From Auanema rhodensis (lineage: Eukaryota; Nematoda; Chromadorea; Rhabditida; Rhabditidae): DNA of 64,000 nucleotides. Every line of letters begins with the position of its first letter. Position 1 is the first letter of the stretch. A model generated the notes under the pieces. The model did no database searches. It saw only the letters and a program-made list of their open reading frames with translations, and was not told the DNA's origin. Made by a program: the position numbers and the translations under genes. The DNA lies in the NCBI GenBank assembly GCA_964057225.1, contig OZ059900.1:15081638-15145637 (forward strand). Direction: 5' to 3'. Of this stretch, positions 1-10,260 are shown piece by piece.

Positions 1-232
1 TGTTAAAATGAACAATTGATTAACGCTGACGTTTCAATTTTTTTCATCGTTATTGAGATAGAACATTTAAATTAAATGGAAGTGTTTAAAAATTTAGAAA
101 AAATCACAAGCTCAAATCACTTTTGAAAAAACAGAAAGTTTAAAACAACCTTTTTTCTAATAATTATCTTTTTAATTCGACTTTTGGAAGAAAACAAAAA
201 TAGCATAACATTCAATAACGATGAATCAGAAC

Positions 233-237
233 AAAAA
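233..237 (-). terminator. Pol III T5 terminator of the tRNA-Asp genes (copy 1 shown)
   Basis: Downstream of the discriminator the transcript strand reads AATG and then TTTTT, a standard Pol III stop after a 4-nt trailer. The same element sits 5-9 bp left of the gene in the other array copies, except the junction copy at 59074, which has a different trailer. Confidence 0.85.
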
Positions 238-252
238 CATTCTCCCCGGCCG

Positions 253-263
253 GGAATTGAACC
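253..263 (-). promoter_or_regulatory. Internal B box of the tRNA-Asp genes (copy 1 shown)
   Basis: The transcript strand reads GGTTCAATTCC, matching the B-box consensus GGTTCRANTCC at the T-arm. Together with the A box this is a complete type 2 Pol III promoter, so each array unit should be independently transcribable. Two copies (18952 and 63894) carry T to A at the last T-loop base, which falls at the B-box N position. Confidence 0.88.
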
Positions 264-295
264 CGGGTCTCGCATGTGACAGACGCGGATACTCA

Positions 296-306
296 CCACT
301 ATACTA
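296..306 (-). promoter_or_regulatory. Internal A box of the tRNA-Asp genes (copy 1 shown)
   Basis: The transcript strand reads TAGTATAGTGG at tRNA residues 8-18, close to the eukaryotic A-box consensus TRGYNNANNNG. It forms the TFIIIC-bound half of the intragenic Pol III promoter. It is the same in every copy of the window except 2873-2944, where one base differs. Confidence 0.85.
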
Positions 307-679
307 CCGAGGATTGAATTTGCACTTAGAAACTTTCATTAAGAGTGTGAGTTCGAATTATAGTAGAAAAATGAAACACTGTCTCTAACATATCTTGATT
401 TATGGCCTACTTTACTCAAAGAGCTAATTGAAGTTTGGTGTTAAAATGAACAATTGATTAACGCTGACGTTTCAATTTTTTTCATCGTAATTGAGATAGA
501 ACATTTAAATTAAATGGAAGTGTTTAAAAATTTAGAAAAAATCACAAGCTCAAATCACTTTTGAAAAAACAGAAAGTTTAAAACAACCTTTTTTCTAATA
601 ATTATCTTTTTTATCCGACTTTTGTAAAAAAACAAAAATAGCATAACATTCAATAACGATGAATCAGAACAAAAACATT

Positions 680-751
680 CTCCCCGGCCGGGAATTGAAC
701 CCGGGTCTCGCATGTGACAGACGCGGATACTCACCACTATACTACCGAGGA
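680..751 (-). tRNA. tRNA-Asp (GUC), array copy 2
   Basis: Gene body identical to copy 1. Spacer class B on the 3' side, CATTAAG on the 5' side. Confidence 0.96.
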
Positions 752-1117
752 TTGAATTTGCACTTAGAAACTTTCATTAAGAGTGTGAGTTTGAATTATA
801 GTAGAAAAATGAAACACTGTCTCTAACATATCTTGATTTATGGCCTACTTTACTCAAAGAGCTAATTGAAGTTTGGTGTTAAAATGAACAATTGATTAAC
901 GCTGACGTTTCAATTTTTTTCATCGTAATTGAGATAGAACATTTAAATTAAATGGAAGTGTTTAAAAATTTAGAAAAAATCACAAGCTCAAATCACTTTT
1001 GAAAAAACAGAAAGTTTAAAACAACCTTTTTTCTAATAATTATCTTTTTAATTCGACTTTTGGAAGAAAACAAAAATAGCATAACATTCAATAACGATGA
1101 ATCAGAACAAAAACATT

Positions 1118-1189
1118 CTCCCCGGCCGGGAATTGAACCCGGGTCTCGCATGTGACAGACGCGGATACTCACCACTATACTACCGAGGA
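1118..1189 (-). tRNA. tRNA-Asp (GUC), array copy 3
   Basis: Gene body identical to copy 1. Spacer class A, 5'-side allele CACTAAG. Confidence 0.96.
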
Positions 1190-1556
1190 TTGAATTTGCA
1201 CTTAGAAACTTTCACTAAGAGTGTGAGTTTGAATTATAGTAGAAAAATGAAACACTGTCTCTAACATATCTTGATTTATGGCCTACTTTACTCAAAGAGC
1301 TAATTGAAGTTTGGTGTTAGAATGAACAATTGATTAACGCTGACGTTTCAATTTTTTTCATCGTAATTGAGATAGAACATTTAAATTAAATGGAAATGTT
1401 TAACGACTTAGAAAAAAAACACAAGCTCAAATCACTTTTGAAAAAACAGAAAGTTTAAAACAACTTTTTTTCTAATAATTATCTTTTTTATCCGACTTTT
1501 GTAAAAAAACAAAAATAGCATAACATTCAATAACGATGAATCAGAACAAAAACATT

Positions 1557-1628
1557 CTCCCCGGCCGGGAATTGAACCCGGGTCTCGCATGTGACAGACG
1601 CGGATACTCACCACTATACTACCGAGGA
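1557..1628 (-). tRNA. tRNA-Asp (GUC), array copy 4
   Basis: Gene body identical to copy 1. Spacer class B with the AACGACTTAG variant, which makes this a 439-bp unit; 5'-side allele CACTAAG. Confidence 0.96.
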
Positions 1629-1995
1629 TTGAATTTGCACTTAGAAACTTTCACTAAGAGTGTGAGTTTGAATTATAGTAGAAAAATGAAACACTGTCTC
1701 TAACATATCTTGATTTATGGCCTACTTTACTCAAAGAGCTAATTGAAGTTTGGTGTTAGAATGAACAATTGATTAACGCTGACGTTTCAATTTTTTTCAT
1801 CGTAATTGAGATAGAACATTTAAATTAAATGGAAATGTTTAACGACTTAGAAAAAAAACACAAGCTCAAATCACTTTTGAAAAAACAGAAAGTTTAAAAC
1901 AACTTTTTTTCTAATAATTATCTTTTTTATCCGACTTTTGTAAAAAAACAAAAATAGCATAACATTCAATAACGATGAATCAGAACAAAAACATT

Positions 1996-2067
1996 CTCCC
2001 CGGCCGGGAATTGAACCCGGGTCTCGCATGTGACAGACGCGGATACTCACCACTATACTACCGAGGA
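1996..2067 (-). tRNA. tRNA-Asp (GUC), array copy 5
   Basis: Gene body identical to copy 1. Its unit looks like a direct duplicate of unit 4: class B plus AACGACTTAG, a combination seen only in these two neighbours. 5'-side allele CATTAAG. Confidence 0.96.
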
Positions 2068-2433
2068 TTGAATTTGCACTTAGAAACTTTCATTAAGAGT
2101 GTGAGTTTGAATTATAGTAGAAAAATGAAACACTGTCTCTAACATATCTTGATTTATGGCCTACTTTACTCAAAGAGCTAATTGAAGTTTGGTGTTAAAA
2201 TGAACAATTGATTAACGCTGACGTTTCAATTTTTTTCATCGTAATTGAGATAGAACATTTAAATTAAATGGAAGTGTTTAAAAATTTAGAAAAAATCACA
2301 AGCTCAAATCACTTTTGAAAAAACAGAAAGTTTAAAACAACCTTTTTTCTAATAATTATCTTTTTAATTCGACTTTTGGAAGAAAACAAAAATAGTATAA
2401 CATTCAATAACGATGAATCAGAACAAAAACATT

Positions 2434-2505
2434 CTCCCCGGCCGGGAATTGAACCCGGGTCTCGCATGTGACAGACGCGGATACTCACCACTATACTACC
2501 GAGGA
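2434..2505 (-). tRNA. tRNA-Asp (GUC), array copy 6
   Basis: Gene body identical to copy 1. Spacer class A with AATAGTATAAC in place of AATAGCATAAC, a variant shared only with copy 24; 5'-side allele CACTAAG. Confidence 0.96.
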
Positions 2506-2872
2506 TTGAATTTGCACTTAGAAACTTTCACTAAGAGTGTGAGTTTGAATTATAGTAGAAAAATGAAACACTGTCTCTAACATATCTTGATTTATGGCCT
2601 ACTTTACTCAAAGAGCTAATTGAAGTTTGGTGTTAGAATGAACAATTGATTAACGCTGACGTTTCAATTTTTTTCATCGTAATTGAGATAGAACATTTAA
2701 ATTAAATGGAAATGTTTAACGACTTAGAAAAAAAACACAAGCTCAAATCACTTTTGAAAAAACAGAAAGTTTAAAACAACCTTTTTTCTAATAATTATCT
2801 TTTTTATCCGACTTTTGGAAGTAAACAAAAATAGCATAACATTCAATAACGATGAATCAGAACAAAAACATT

Positions 2873-2944
2873 CTCCCCGGCCGGGAATTGAACCCGGGTC
2901 TCGCATGTGACAGACGCGGATACTCACCACTTTACTACCGAGGA
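2873..2944 (-). tRNA. tRNA-Asp (GUC), array copy 7, with a D-stem change
   Basis: The only copy with a change in a helix. At 2932 the + strand has T instead of A, so transcript residue 13 is A instead of T. This loses the T13-G22 pair closing the 4-bp D-stem and alters one degenerate A-box position. Anticodon, acceptor stem, T-arm and terminator are intact, so the gene may still be transcribed but could fold less well. Spacer class C with the private variant GGAAGTAAAC. Confidence 0.9.
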
Positions 2945-3310
2945 TTGAATTTGCACTTAGAAACTTTCATTAAGAGTGTGAGTTTGAATTATAGTAGAAA
3001 AATGAAACACTGTCTCTAACATATCTTGATTTATGGCCTACTTTACTCAAAGAGCTAATGGAAGTTTGGTGTTAGAATGAACAATTGATTAACGCTGACG
3101 TTTCAATTTTTTTCATCGTACTTGAGATAGAACATTTAAATTAAATGGAAATGTTTAAAAATTTAGAAAAAATCACAAGCTCAAATCACTTTTGAAAAAA
3201 CAGAAAGTTTAAAACAACTTTTTTTCTAATAATTATCTTTTTTATCCAACTTTTGTAAAAAAACAAAAATAGCATAACATTCAATAACGATGAATCAGAA
3301 CAAAAACATT

Positions 3311-3382
3311 CTCCCCGGCCGGGAATTGAACCCGGGTCTCGCATGTGACAGACGCGGATACTCACCACTATACTACCGAGGA
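3311..3382 (-). tRNA. tRNA-Asp (GUC), array copy 8
   Basis: Gene body identical to copy 1. First class D unit of the dimeric block; 5'-side allele CACTAAG. Confidence 0.96.
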
Positions 3383-3749
3383 TTGAATTTGCACTTAGAA
3401 ACTTTCACTAAGAGTGTGAGTTTGAATTATAGTAGAAAAATGAAACACTGTCTCTAACATATCTTGATTTATGGCCTACTTTACTCAAAGAGCTAATTGA
3501 AGTTTGGTGTTAGAATGAACAATTGATTAACGCTGACGTTTCAATTTTTTTCATCGTAATTGAGATAGAACATTTAAATTAAATGGAAATGTTTAACGAC
3601 TTAGAAAAAAAACACAAGCTCAAATCACTTTTGAAAAAACAGAAAGTTTAAAACAACCTTTTTTCTAATAATTATCTTTTTTATCCGACTTTTGGAAGAA
3701 AACAAAAATAGCATAACATTCAATAACGATGAATCAGAACAAAAACATT

Positions 3750-3821
3750 CTCCCCGGCCGGGAATTGAACCCGGGTCTCGCATGTGACAGACGCGGATAC
3801 TCACCACTATACTACCGAGGA
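3750..3821 (-). tRNA. tRNA-Asp (GUC), array copy 9
   Basis: Gene body identical to copy 1. Class C with AACGACTTAG, 5'-side allele CATTAAG; C member of the dimeric block. Confidence 0.96.
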
Positions 3822-4187
3822 TTGAATTTGCACTTAGAAACTTTCATTAAGAGTGTGAGTTTGAATTATAGTAGAAAAATGAAACACTGTCTCTAACATA
3901 TCTTGATTTATGGCCTACTTTACTCAAAGAGCTAATGGAAGTTTGGTGTTAGAATGAACAATTGATTAACGCTGACGTTTCAATTTTTTTCATCGTACTT
4001 GAGATAGAACATTTAAATTAAATGGAAATGTTTAAAAATTTAGAAAAAATCACAAGCTCAAATCACTTTTGAAAAAACAGAAAGTTTAAAACAACTTTTT
4101 TTCTAATAATTATCTTTTTTATCCAACTTTTGTAAAAAAACAAAAATAGCATAACATTCAATAACGATGAATCAGAACAAAAACATT

Positions 4188-4259
4188 CTCCCCGGCCGGG
4201 AATTGAACCCGGGTCTCGCATGTGACAGACGCGGATACTCACCACTATACTACCGAGGA
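4188..4259 (-). tRNA. tRNA-Asp (GUC), array copy 10
   Basis: Gene body identical to copy 1. Class D, CACTAAG; 877 bp from copy 8 and sharing its variants. Confidence 0.96.
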
Positions 4260-4626
4260 TTGAATTTGCACTTAGAAACTTTCACTAAGAGTGTGAGTTT
4301 GAATTATAGTAGAAAAATGAAACACTGTCTCTAACATATCTTGATTTATGGCCTACTTTACTCAAAGAGCTAATTGAAGTTTGGTGTTAGAATGAACAAT
4401 TGATTAACGCTGACGTTTCAATTTTTTTCATCGTAATTGAGATAGAACATTTAAATTAAATGGAAATGTTTAACGACTTAGAAAAAAAACACAAGCTCAA
4501 ATCACTTTTGAAAAAACAGAAAGTTTAAAACAACCTTTTTTCTAATAATTATCTTTTTTATCCGACTTTTGGAAGAAAACAAAAATAGCATAACATTCAA
4601 TAACGATGAATCAGAACAAAAACATT

Positions 4627-4698
4627 CTCCCCGGCCGGGAATTGAACCCGGGTCTCGCATGTGACAGACGCGGATACTCACCACTATACTACCGAGGA
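4627..4698 (-). tRNA. tRNA-Asp (GUC), array copy 11
   Basis: Gene body identical to copy 1. Class C with AACGACTTAG, CATTAAG; 877 bp from copy 9. Confidence 0.96.
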
Positions 4699-5064
4699 TT
4701 GAATTTGCACTTAGAAACTTTCATTAAGAGTGTGAGTTTGAATTATAGTAGAAAAATGAAACACTGTCTCTAACATATCTTGATTTATGGCCTACTTTAC
4801 TCAAAGAGCTAATGGAAGTTTGGTGTTAGAATGAACAATTGATTAACGCTGACGTTTCAATTTTTTTCATCGTACTTGAGATAGAACATTTAAATTAAAT
4901 GGAAATGTTTAAAAATTTAGAAAAAATCACAAGCTCAAATCACTTTTGAAAAAACAGAAAGTTTAAAACAACTTTTTTTCTAATAATTATCTTTTTTATC
5001 CAACTTTTGTAAAAAAACAAAAATAGCATAACATTCAATAACGATGAATCAGAACAAAAACATT

Positions 5065-5136
5065 CTCCCCGGCCGGGAATTGAACCCGGGTCTCGCATGT
5101 GACAGACGCGGATACTCACCACTATACTACCGAGGA
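5065..5136 (-). tRNA. tRNA-Asp (GUC), array copy 12
   Basis: Gene body identical to copy 1. Class D but with 5'-side allele CATTAAG, unlike copies 8 and 10, so the dimeric block ends here. Confidence 0.96.
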
Positions 5137-5502
5137 TTGAATTTGCACTTAGAAACTTTCATTAAGAGTGTGAGTTTGAATTATAGTAGAAAAATGAAAC
5201 ACTGTCTCTAACATATCTTGATTTATGGCCTACTTTACTCAAAGAGCTAATTGAAGTTTGGTGTTAAAATGAACAATTGATTAACGCTGACGTTTCAATT
5301 TTTTTCATCGTAATTGAGATAGAACATTTAAATTAAATGGAAGTGTTTAAAAATTTAGAAAAAATCACAAGCTCAAATCACTTTTGAAAAAACAGAAAGT
5401 TTAAAACAACCTTTTTTCTAATAATTATCTTTTTAATTCGACTTTTGGAAGAAAACAAAAATAGCATAACATTCAATAACGATGAATCAGAACAAAAACA
5501 TT

Positions 5503-5574
5503 CTCCCCGGCCGGGAATTGAACCCGGGTCTCGCATGTGACAGACGCGGATACTCACCACTATACTACCGAGGA
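5503..5574 (-). tRNA. tRNA-Asp (GUC), array copy 13
   Basis: Gene body identical to copy 1. Class A, CACTAAG. First member of an A-C-B trimer (copies 13-15) that recurs at copies 26-28 and 33-35. Confidence 0.96.
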
Positions 5575-5941
5575 TTGAATTTGCACTTAGAAACTTTCAC
5601 TAAGAGTGTGAGTTTGAATTATAGTAGAAAAATGAAACACTGTCTCTAACATATCTTGATTTATGGCCTACTTTACTCAAAGAGCTAATTGAAGTTTGGT
5701 GTTAGAATGAACAATTGATTAACGCTGACGTTTCAATTTTTTTCATCGTAATTGAGATAGAACATTTAAATTAAATGGAAATGTTTAACGACTTAGAAAA
5801 AAAACACAAGCTCAAATCACTTTTGAAAAAACAGAAAGTTTAAAACAACCTTTTTTCTAATAATTATCTTTTTTATCCGACTTTTGGAAGAAAACAAAAA
5901 TAGCATAACATTCAATAACGATGAATCAGAACAAAAACATT

Positions 5942-6013
5942 CTCCCCGGCCGGGAATTGAACCCGGGTCTCGCATGTGACAGACGCGGATACTCACCACT
6001 ATACTACCGAGGA
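5942..6013 (-). tRNA. tRNA-Asp (GUC), array copy 14
   Basis: Gene body identical to copy 1. Class C with AACGACTTAG, CATTAAG; a private ACATAGCTTG replaces ACATATCTTG in the upstream spacer. Confidence 0.96.
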
Positions 6014-6379
6014 TTGAATTTGCACTTAGAAACTTTCATTAAGAGTGTGAGTTTGAATTATAGTAGAAAAATGAAACACTGTCTCTAACATAGCTTGATT
6101 TATGGCCTACTTTACTCAAAGAGCTAATGGAAGTTTGGTGTTAGAATGAACAATTGATTAACGCTGACGTTTCAATTTTTTTCATCGTACTTGAGATAGA
6201 ACATTTAAATTAAATGGAAATGTTTAAAAATTTAGAAAAAATCACAAGCTCAAATCACTTTTGAAAAAACAGAAAGTTTAAAACAACTTTTTTTCTAATA
6301 ATTATCTTTTTTATCCGACTTTTGTAAAAAAACAAAAATAGCATAACATTCAATAACGATGAATCAGAACAAAAACATT

Positions 6380-6451
6380 CTCCCCGGCCGGGAATTGAAC
6401 CCGGGTCTCGCATGTGACAGACGCGGATACTCACCACTATACTACCGAGGA
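6380..6451 (-). tRNA. tRNA-Asp (GUC), array copy 15
   Basis: Gene body identical to copy 1. Class B with the rarer 5'-side allele CTTTAAG, also seen at copies 19, 28, 35 and 48. Confidence 0.96.
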
Positions 6452-6817
6452 TTGAATTTGCACTTAGAAACTTTCTTTAAGAGTGTGAGTTTGAATTATA
6501 GTAGAAAAATGAAACACTGTCTCTAACATATCTTGATTTATGGCCTACTTTACTCAAAGAGCTAATTGAAGTTTGGTGTTAAAATGAACAATTGATTAAC
6601 GCTGACGTTTCAATTTTTTTCATCGTACTTGAGATAGAACATTTAAATTAAATGGAAGTGTTTAAAAATTTAGAAAAAATCACAAGCTCAAATCACTTTT
6701 GAAAAAACAGAAAGTTTAAAACAACTTTTTTTCTAATAATTATCTTTTTTATCCAACTTTTGTAAAAAAACAAAAATAGCATAACACTCAATAACGATGA
6801 ATCAGAACAAAAACATT

Positions 6818-6889
6818 CTCCCCGGCCGGGAATTGAACCCGGGTCTCGCATGTGACAGACGCGGATACTCACCACTATACTACCGAGGA
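6818..6889 (-). tRNA. tRNA-Asp (GUC), array copy 16
   Basis: Gene body identical to copy 1. Class D outside the dimeric block, with private AACACTCAATAAC in the trailer spacer; CATTAAG. Confidence 0.96.
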
Positions 6890-7255
6890 TTGAATTTGCA
6901 CTTAGAAACTTTCATTAAGAGTGTGAGTTTGAATTATAGTAGAAAAATGAAACACTGTCTCTAACATATCTTGATTTATGGCCTACTTTACTCAAAGAGC
7001 TAATTGAAGTTTGGTGTTAGAATGAACAATTGATTAACGCTGACGTTTCAATTTTTTTCATCGTAATTGAGATAGAACATTTAAATTAAATGGAAATGTT
7101 TAAAAATTTAGAAAAAATCACAAGCTCAAATCACTTTTGAAAAAACAGAAAGTTTAAAACAACCTTTTTTCTAATAATTATCTTTTTTATCCGACTTTTG
7201 TAAAAAAACAAAAATAGCATAACATTCAATAACGATGAATCAGAACAAAAACATT

Positions 7256-7327
7256 CTCCCCGGCCGGGAATTGAACCCGGGTCTCGCATGTGACAGACGC
7301 GGATACTCACCACTATACTACCGAGGA
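7256..7327 (-). tRNA. tRNA-Asp (GUC), array copy 17
   Basis: Gene body identical to copy 1. Class B, CACTAAG. Confidence 0.96.
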
Positions 7328-7693
7328 TTGAATTTGCACTTAGAAACTTTCACTAAGAGTGTGAGTTTGAATTATAGTAGAAAAATGAAACACTGTCTCT
7401 AACATATCTTGATTTATGGCCTACTTTACTCAAAGAGCTAATTGAAGTTTGGTGTTAGAATGAACAATTGATTAACGCTGACGTTTCAATTTTTTTCATC
7501 GTAATTGAGATAGAACATTTAAATTAAATGGAAATGTTTAACGACTTAGAAAAAAAACACAAGCTCAAATCACTTTTGAAAAAACAGAAAGTTTAAAACA
7601 ACCTTTTTTCTAATAATTATCTTTTTTATCCGACTTTTGGAAGAAAAAAAAATAGCATAACATTCAATAACGATGAATCAGAACAAAAACATT

Positions 7694-7765
7694 CTCCCCG
7701 GCCGGGAATTGAACCCGGGTCTCGCATGTGACAGACGCGGATACTCACCACTATACTACCGAGGA
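7694..7765 (-). tRNA. tRNA-Asp (GUC), array copy 18
   Basis: Gene body identical to copy 1. Class C with AACGACTTAG. The trailer spacer has lost one C (GAAGAAAAAAAAATAG where others have GAAGAAAACAAAAATAG). The T5 terminator next to the gene is untouched. Confidence 0.96.
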
Positions 7766-8131
7766 TTGAATTTGCACTTAGAAACTTTCATTAAGAGTGT
7801 GAGTTTGAATTATAGTAGAAAAATGAAACACTGTCTCTAACATATCTTGATTTATGGCCTACTTTACTCAAAGAGCTAATGGAAGTTTGGTGTTAGAATG
7901 AACAATTGATTAACGCTGACGTTTCAATTTTTTTCATCGTACTTGAGATAGAACATTTAAATTAAATGGAAATGTTTAAAAATTTAGAAAAAATCACAAG
8001 CTCAAATCACTTTTGAAAAAACAGAAAGTTTAAAACAACTTTTTTTCTAATAATTATCTTTTTTATCCGACTTTTGTAAAAAAACAAAAATAGCATAACA
8101 TTCAATAACGATGAATCAGAACAAAAACATT

Positions 8132-8203
8132 CTCCCCGGCCGGGAATTGAACCCGGGTCTCGCATGTGACAGACGCGGATACTCACCACTATACTACCGA
8201 GGA
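8132..8203 (-). tRNA. tRNA-Asp (GUC), array copy 19
   Basis: Gene body identical to copy 1. Class B, CTTTAAG. Confidence 0.96.
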
Positions 8204-8569
8204 TTGAATTTGCACTTAGAAACTTTCTTTAAGAGTGTGAGTTTGAATTATAGTAGAAAAATGAAACACTGTCTCTAACATATCTTGATTTATGGCCTAC
8301 TTTACTCAAAGAGCTAATTGAAGTTTGGTGTTAAAATGAACAATTGATTAACGCTGACGTTTCAATTTTTTTCATCGTAATTGAGATAGAACATTTAAAT
8401 TAAATGGAAATGTTTAAAAATTTAGAAAAAATCACAAGCTCAAATCACTTTTGAAAAAACAGAAAGTTTAAAACAACCTTTTTTCTAATAATTATCTTTT
8501 TAATTCGACTTTTGGAAGAAAACAAAAATAGCATAACATTCAATAACGATGAATCAGAACAAAAACATT

Positions 8570-8641
8570 CTCCCCGGCCGGGAATTGAACCCGGGTCTCG
8601 CATGTGACAGACGCGGATACTCACCACTATACTACCGAGGA
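8570..8641 (-). tRNA. tRNA-Asp (GUC), array copy 20
   Basis: Gene body identical to copy 1. Class A, CATTAAG. The 300-bp insertion begins 63 bp upstream of this gene's 5' end, leaving the promoter boxes and the proximal leader intact. Confidence 0.96.
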
Positions 8642-8699
8642 TTGAATTTGCACTTAGAAACTTTCATTAAGAGTGTGAGTTTGAATTATAGTAGAAAAA

Positions 8700-8704
8700 T
8701 GAAA
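8700..8704. repeat. Left target-site duplication TGAAA
   Basis: The uninterrupted array unit has a single TGAAA at this position (AAAAATGAAACACTG). Here it is present on both sides of the inserted DNA. Confidence 0.9.
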
Positions 8705-9004
8705 TGTCGCTTTGGCGAAGGTATTCGGTTGTCGGTATTCCGCTGAGAATTAATAGAACAGATAGTCAGTGGTAGAATGCTTTATTAAAGAGAAAGTTAA
8801 CAATATCAACAAAATATAGATCGTCTATACTCCGTTGAAGTAAGTTGAGGTATATCGTATTTTCCGATCCCAAAGATGAAGATATGGGAAGGCGGGCCGA
8901 AAAGTACAATCTGAAATAGACAAAGTAAAGGAAAACGATAAAAACAAAACTGAAATGGAACAAAACATAGAAAAAAGAATAAAAAATAATCGCTAACCGC
9001 GACA
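8705..9004. mobile_element. 300-bp insertion with TG...CA ends, probable solo LTR
   Basis: Exactly 300 bp of sequence unrelated to either repeat family interrupts one tRNA unit. It starts TGTCGC and ends GCGACA, a perfect 6-bp terminal inverted repeat with the canonical TG...CA of LTR retrotransposons, and is flanked by a 5-bp direct duplication (TGAAA), the size usual for Ty3/Gypsy and BEL/Pao integrases. Inside both ends a second copy of GCGA/TCGC makes short imperfect subterminal symmetry. Candidate AATAAA polyadenylation signals occur on both strands (+ strand 8978-8983; minus strand 8786-8781), so orientation is undecided. There is no coding sequence; short ORFs across it are low-complexity. 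The neighbouring gene spacing is 743 bp, which is 438 plus 305, confirming a clean insertion. A non-autonomous DNA transposon is the alternative, but 6-bp inverted ends are short for that. Confidence 0.75.
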
Positions 9005-9009
9005 TGAAA
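9005..9009. repeat. Right target-site duplication TGAAA
   Basis: Second copy of the 5-bp duplication, running straight back into the array sequence CACTGTCTC. Confidence 0.9.
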
Positions 9010-9312
9010 CACTGTCTCTAACATATCTTGATTTATGGCCTACTTTACTCAAAGAGCTAATTGAAGTTTGGTGTTAGAATGAACAATTGATTAACGCTGA
9101 CGTTTCAATTTTTTTCATCGTAATTGAGATAGAACATTCAAATTAAATAGAAATGTTTAAAAATTTAGAAAAAATCACAAGCTCAAATCACTTTTGAAAA
9201 AACAGAAAGTTTAAAACAACCTTTTTTCTAATAATTATCTTTTTTATCCGACTTTTGTAAAAAAACAAAAATAGCATAACATTCAATAACGATGAATCAG
9301 AACAAAAACATT

Positions 9313-9384
9313 CTCCCCGGCCGGGAATTGAACCCGGGTCTCGCATGTGACAGACGCGGATACTCACCACTATACTACCGAGGA
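9313..9384 (-). tRNA. tRNA-Asp (GUC), array copy 21
   Basis: Gene body identical to copy 1. Class B with the ACATTCAAATTAAATAG variant in the trailer spacer, shared with copies 32, 43, 44 and 56; CATTAAG. Confidence 0.96.
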
Positions 9385-9750
9385 TTGAATTTGCACTTAG
9401 AAACTTTCATTAAGAGTGTGAGTTTGAATTATAGTAGAAAAATGAAACACTGTCTCTAACATATCTTGATTTATGGCCTACTTTACTCAAAGAGCTAATT
9501 GAAGTTTGGTGTTAAAATGAACAATTGATTAACGCTGACGTTTCAATTTTTTTCATCGTAATTGAGATAGAACATTTAAATTAAATGGAAGTGTTTAAAA
9601 ATTTAGAAAAAATCACAAGCTCAAATCACTTTTGAAAAAACAGAAAGTTTAAAACAACCTTTTTTCTAATAATTATCTTTTTAATTCGACTTTTGGAAGA
9701 AAACAAAAATAGCATAACATTCAATAACGATGAATCAGAACAAAAACATT

Positions 9751-9822
9751 CTCCCCGGCCGGGAATTGAACCCGGGTCTCGCATGTGACAGACGCGGATA
9801 CTCACCACTATACTACCGAGGA
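9751..9822 (-). tRNA. tRNA-Asp (GUC), array copy 22
   Basis: Gene body identical to copy 1. Class A, CATTAAG. First of three consecutive units whose upstream spacer has CTCTAAGATATC instead of CTCTAACATATC. Confidence 0.96.
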
Positions 9823-10188
9823 TTGAATTTGCACTTAGAAACTTTCATTAAGAGTGTGAGTTTGAATTATAGTAGAAAAATGAAACACTGTCTCTAAGAT
9901 ATCTTGATTTATGGCCTACTTTACTCAAAGAGCTAATTGAAGTTTGGTGTTAAAATGAACAATTGATTAACGCTGACGTTTCAATTTTTTTCATCGTAAT
10001 TGAGATAGAACATTTAAATTAAATGGAAATGTTTAAAAATTTAGAAAAAATCACAAGCTCAAATCACTTTTGAAAAAACAGAAAGTTTAAAACAACCTTT
10101 TTTCTAATAATTATCTTTTTAATTCGACTTTTGGAAGAAAACAAAAATAGCATAACATTCAATAACGATGAATCAGAACAAAAACATT

Positions 10189-10260
10189 CTCCCCGGCCGG
10201 GAATTGAACCCGGGTCTCGCATGTGACAGACGCGGATACTCACCACTATACTACCGAGGA
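10189..10260 (-). tRNA. tRNA-Asp (GUC), array copy 23
   Basis: Gene body identical to copy 1. Class A, CATTAAG, with CTCTAAGATATC upstream. Confidence 0.96.

Larger units (their letters stand above)
242..313 (-). tRNA. tRNA-Asp (GUC), array copy 1
   Basis: Aspartate tRNA that would decode GAC/GAU. The 72-nt minus-strand transcript folds as a full cloverleaf: acceptor TCCTCGG pairs with CCGGGGA (one T-G pair), D-stem GTAT/GTAT, anticodon stem CGCGT/ATGCG around loop CTGTCAC with anticodon GTC at 278-280, a 4-nt variable loop, and T-stem CCGGG/CCCGG around TTCAATT. The discriminator is G73, a known Asp identity element in eukaryotes. No intron and no encoded CCA. The length equals the usual 72 nt of animal tRNA-Asp. 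Spacer class A on its 3' side and CATTAAG on its 5' side; a private C makes GAGTTCGAATT in the upstream spacer where other units have GAGTTTGAATT. Confidence 0.97.
2506..5136. repeat. Dimeric 877-bp higher-order repeat within the tRNA array
   Basis: Class C and class D units alternate: C at 2873, 3750 and 4627; D at 3311, 4188 and 5065. Successive D genes are 877 bp apart and share the TATCCAAC change, while every C unit is followed by GCTAATGGAAG and a CGTACTTGAG variant. The pair, not the single unit, was therefore the last thing copied here. Confidence 0.85.

Noticed and set aside
117-299. 60-residue minus-strand ORF repeated in nearly every 438-bp unit
   Set aside because: It starts at a GTG inside the tRNA-Asp gene and reads through it into the AT-rich trailer. 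Its conservation follows from the tRNA and the repeat itself, and a 1-bp deletion in the unit at 7694 abolishes it without affecting the tRNA.
8549-8746. 65-residue plus-strand ORF across tRNA copy 20
   Set aside because: It reads the antisense of the tRNA and then the start of the insertion; it is a chance frame.
8766-9024. Two overlapping minus-strand ORFs of 79 and 72 residues in the inserted element
   Set aside because: Their translations are low-complexity and phenylalanine-rich from an AT-rich strand, they overlap each other in different frames, and they run across the element edge. No retroelement protein motif is seen.
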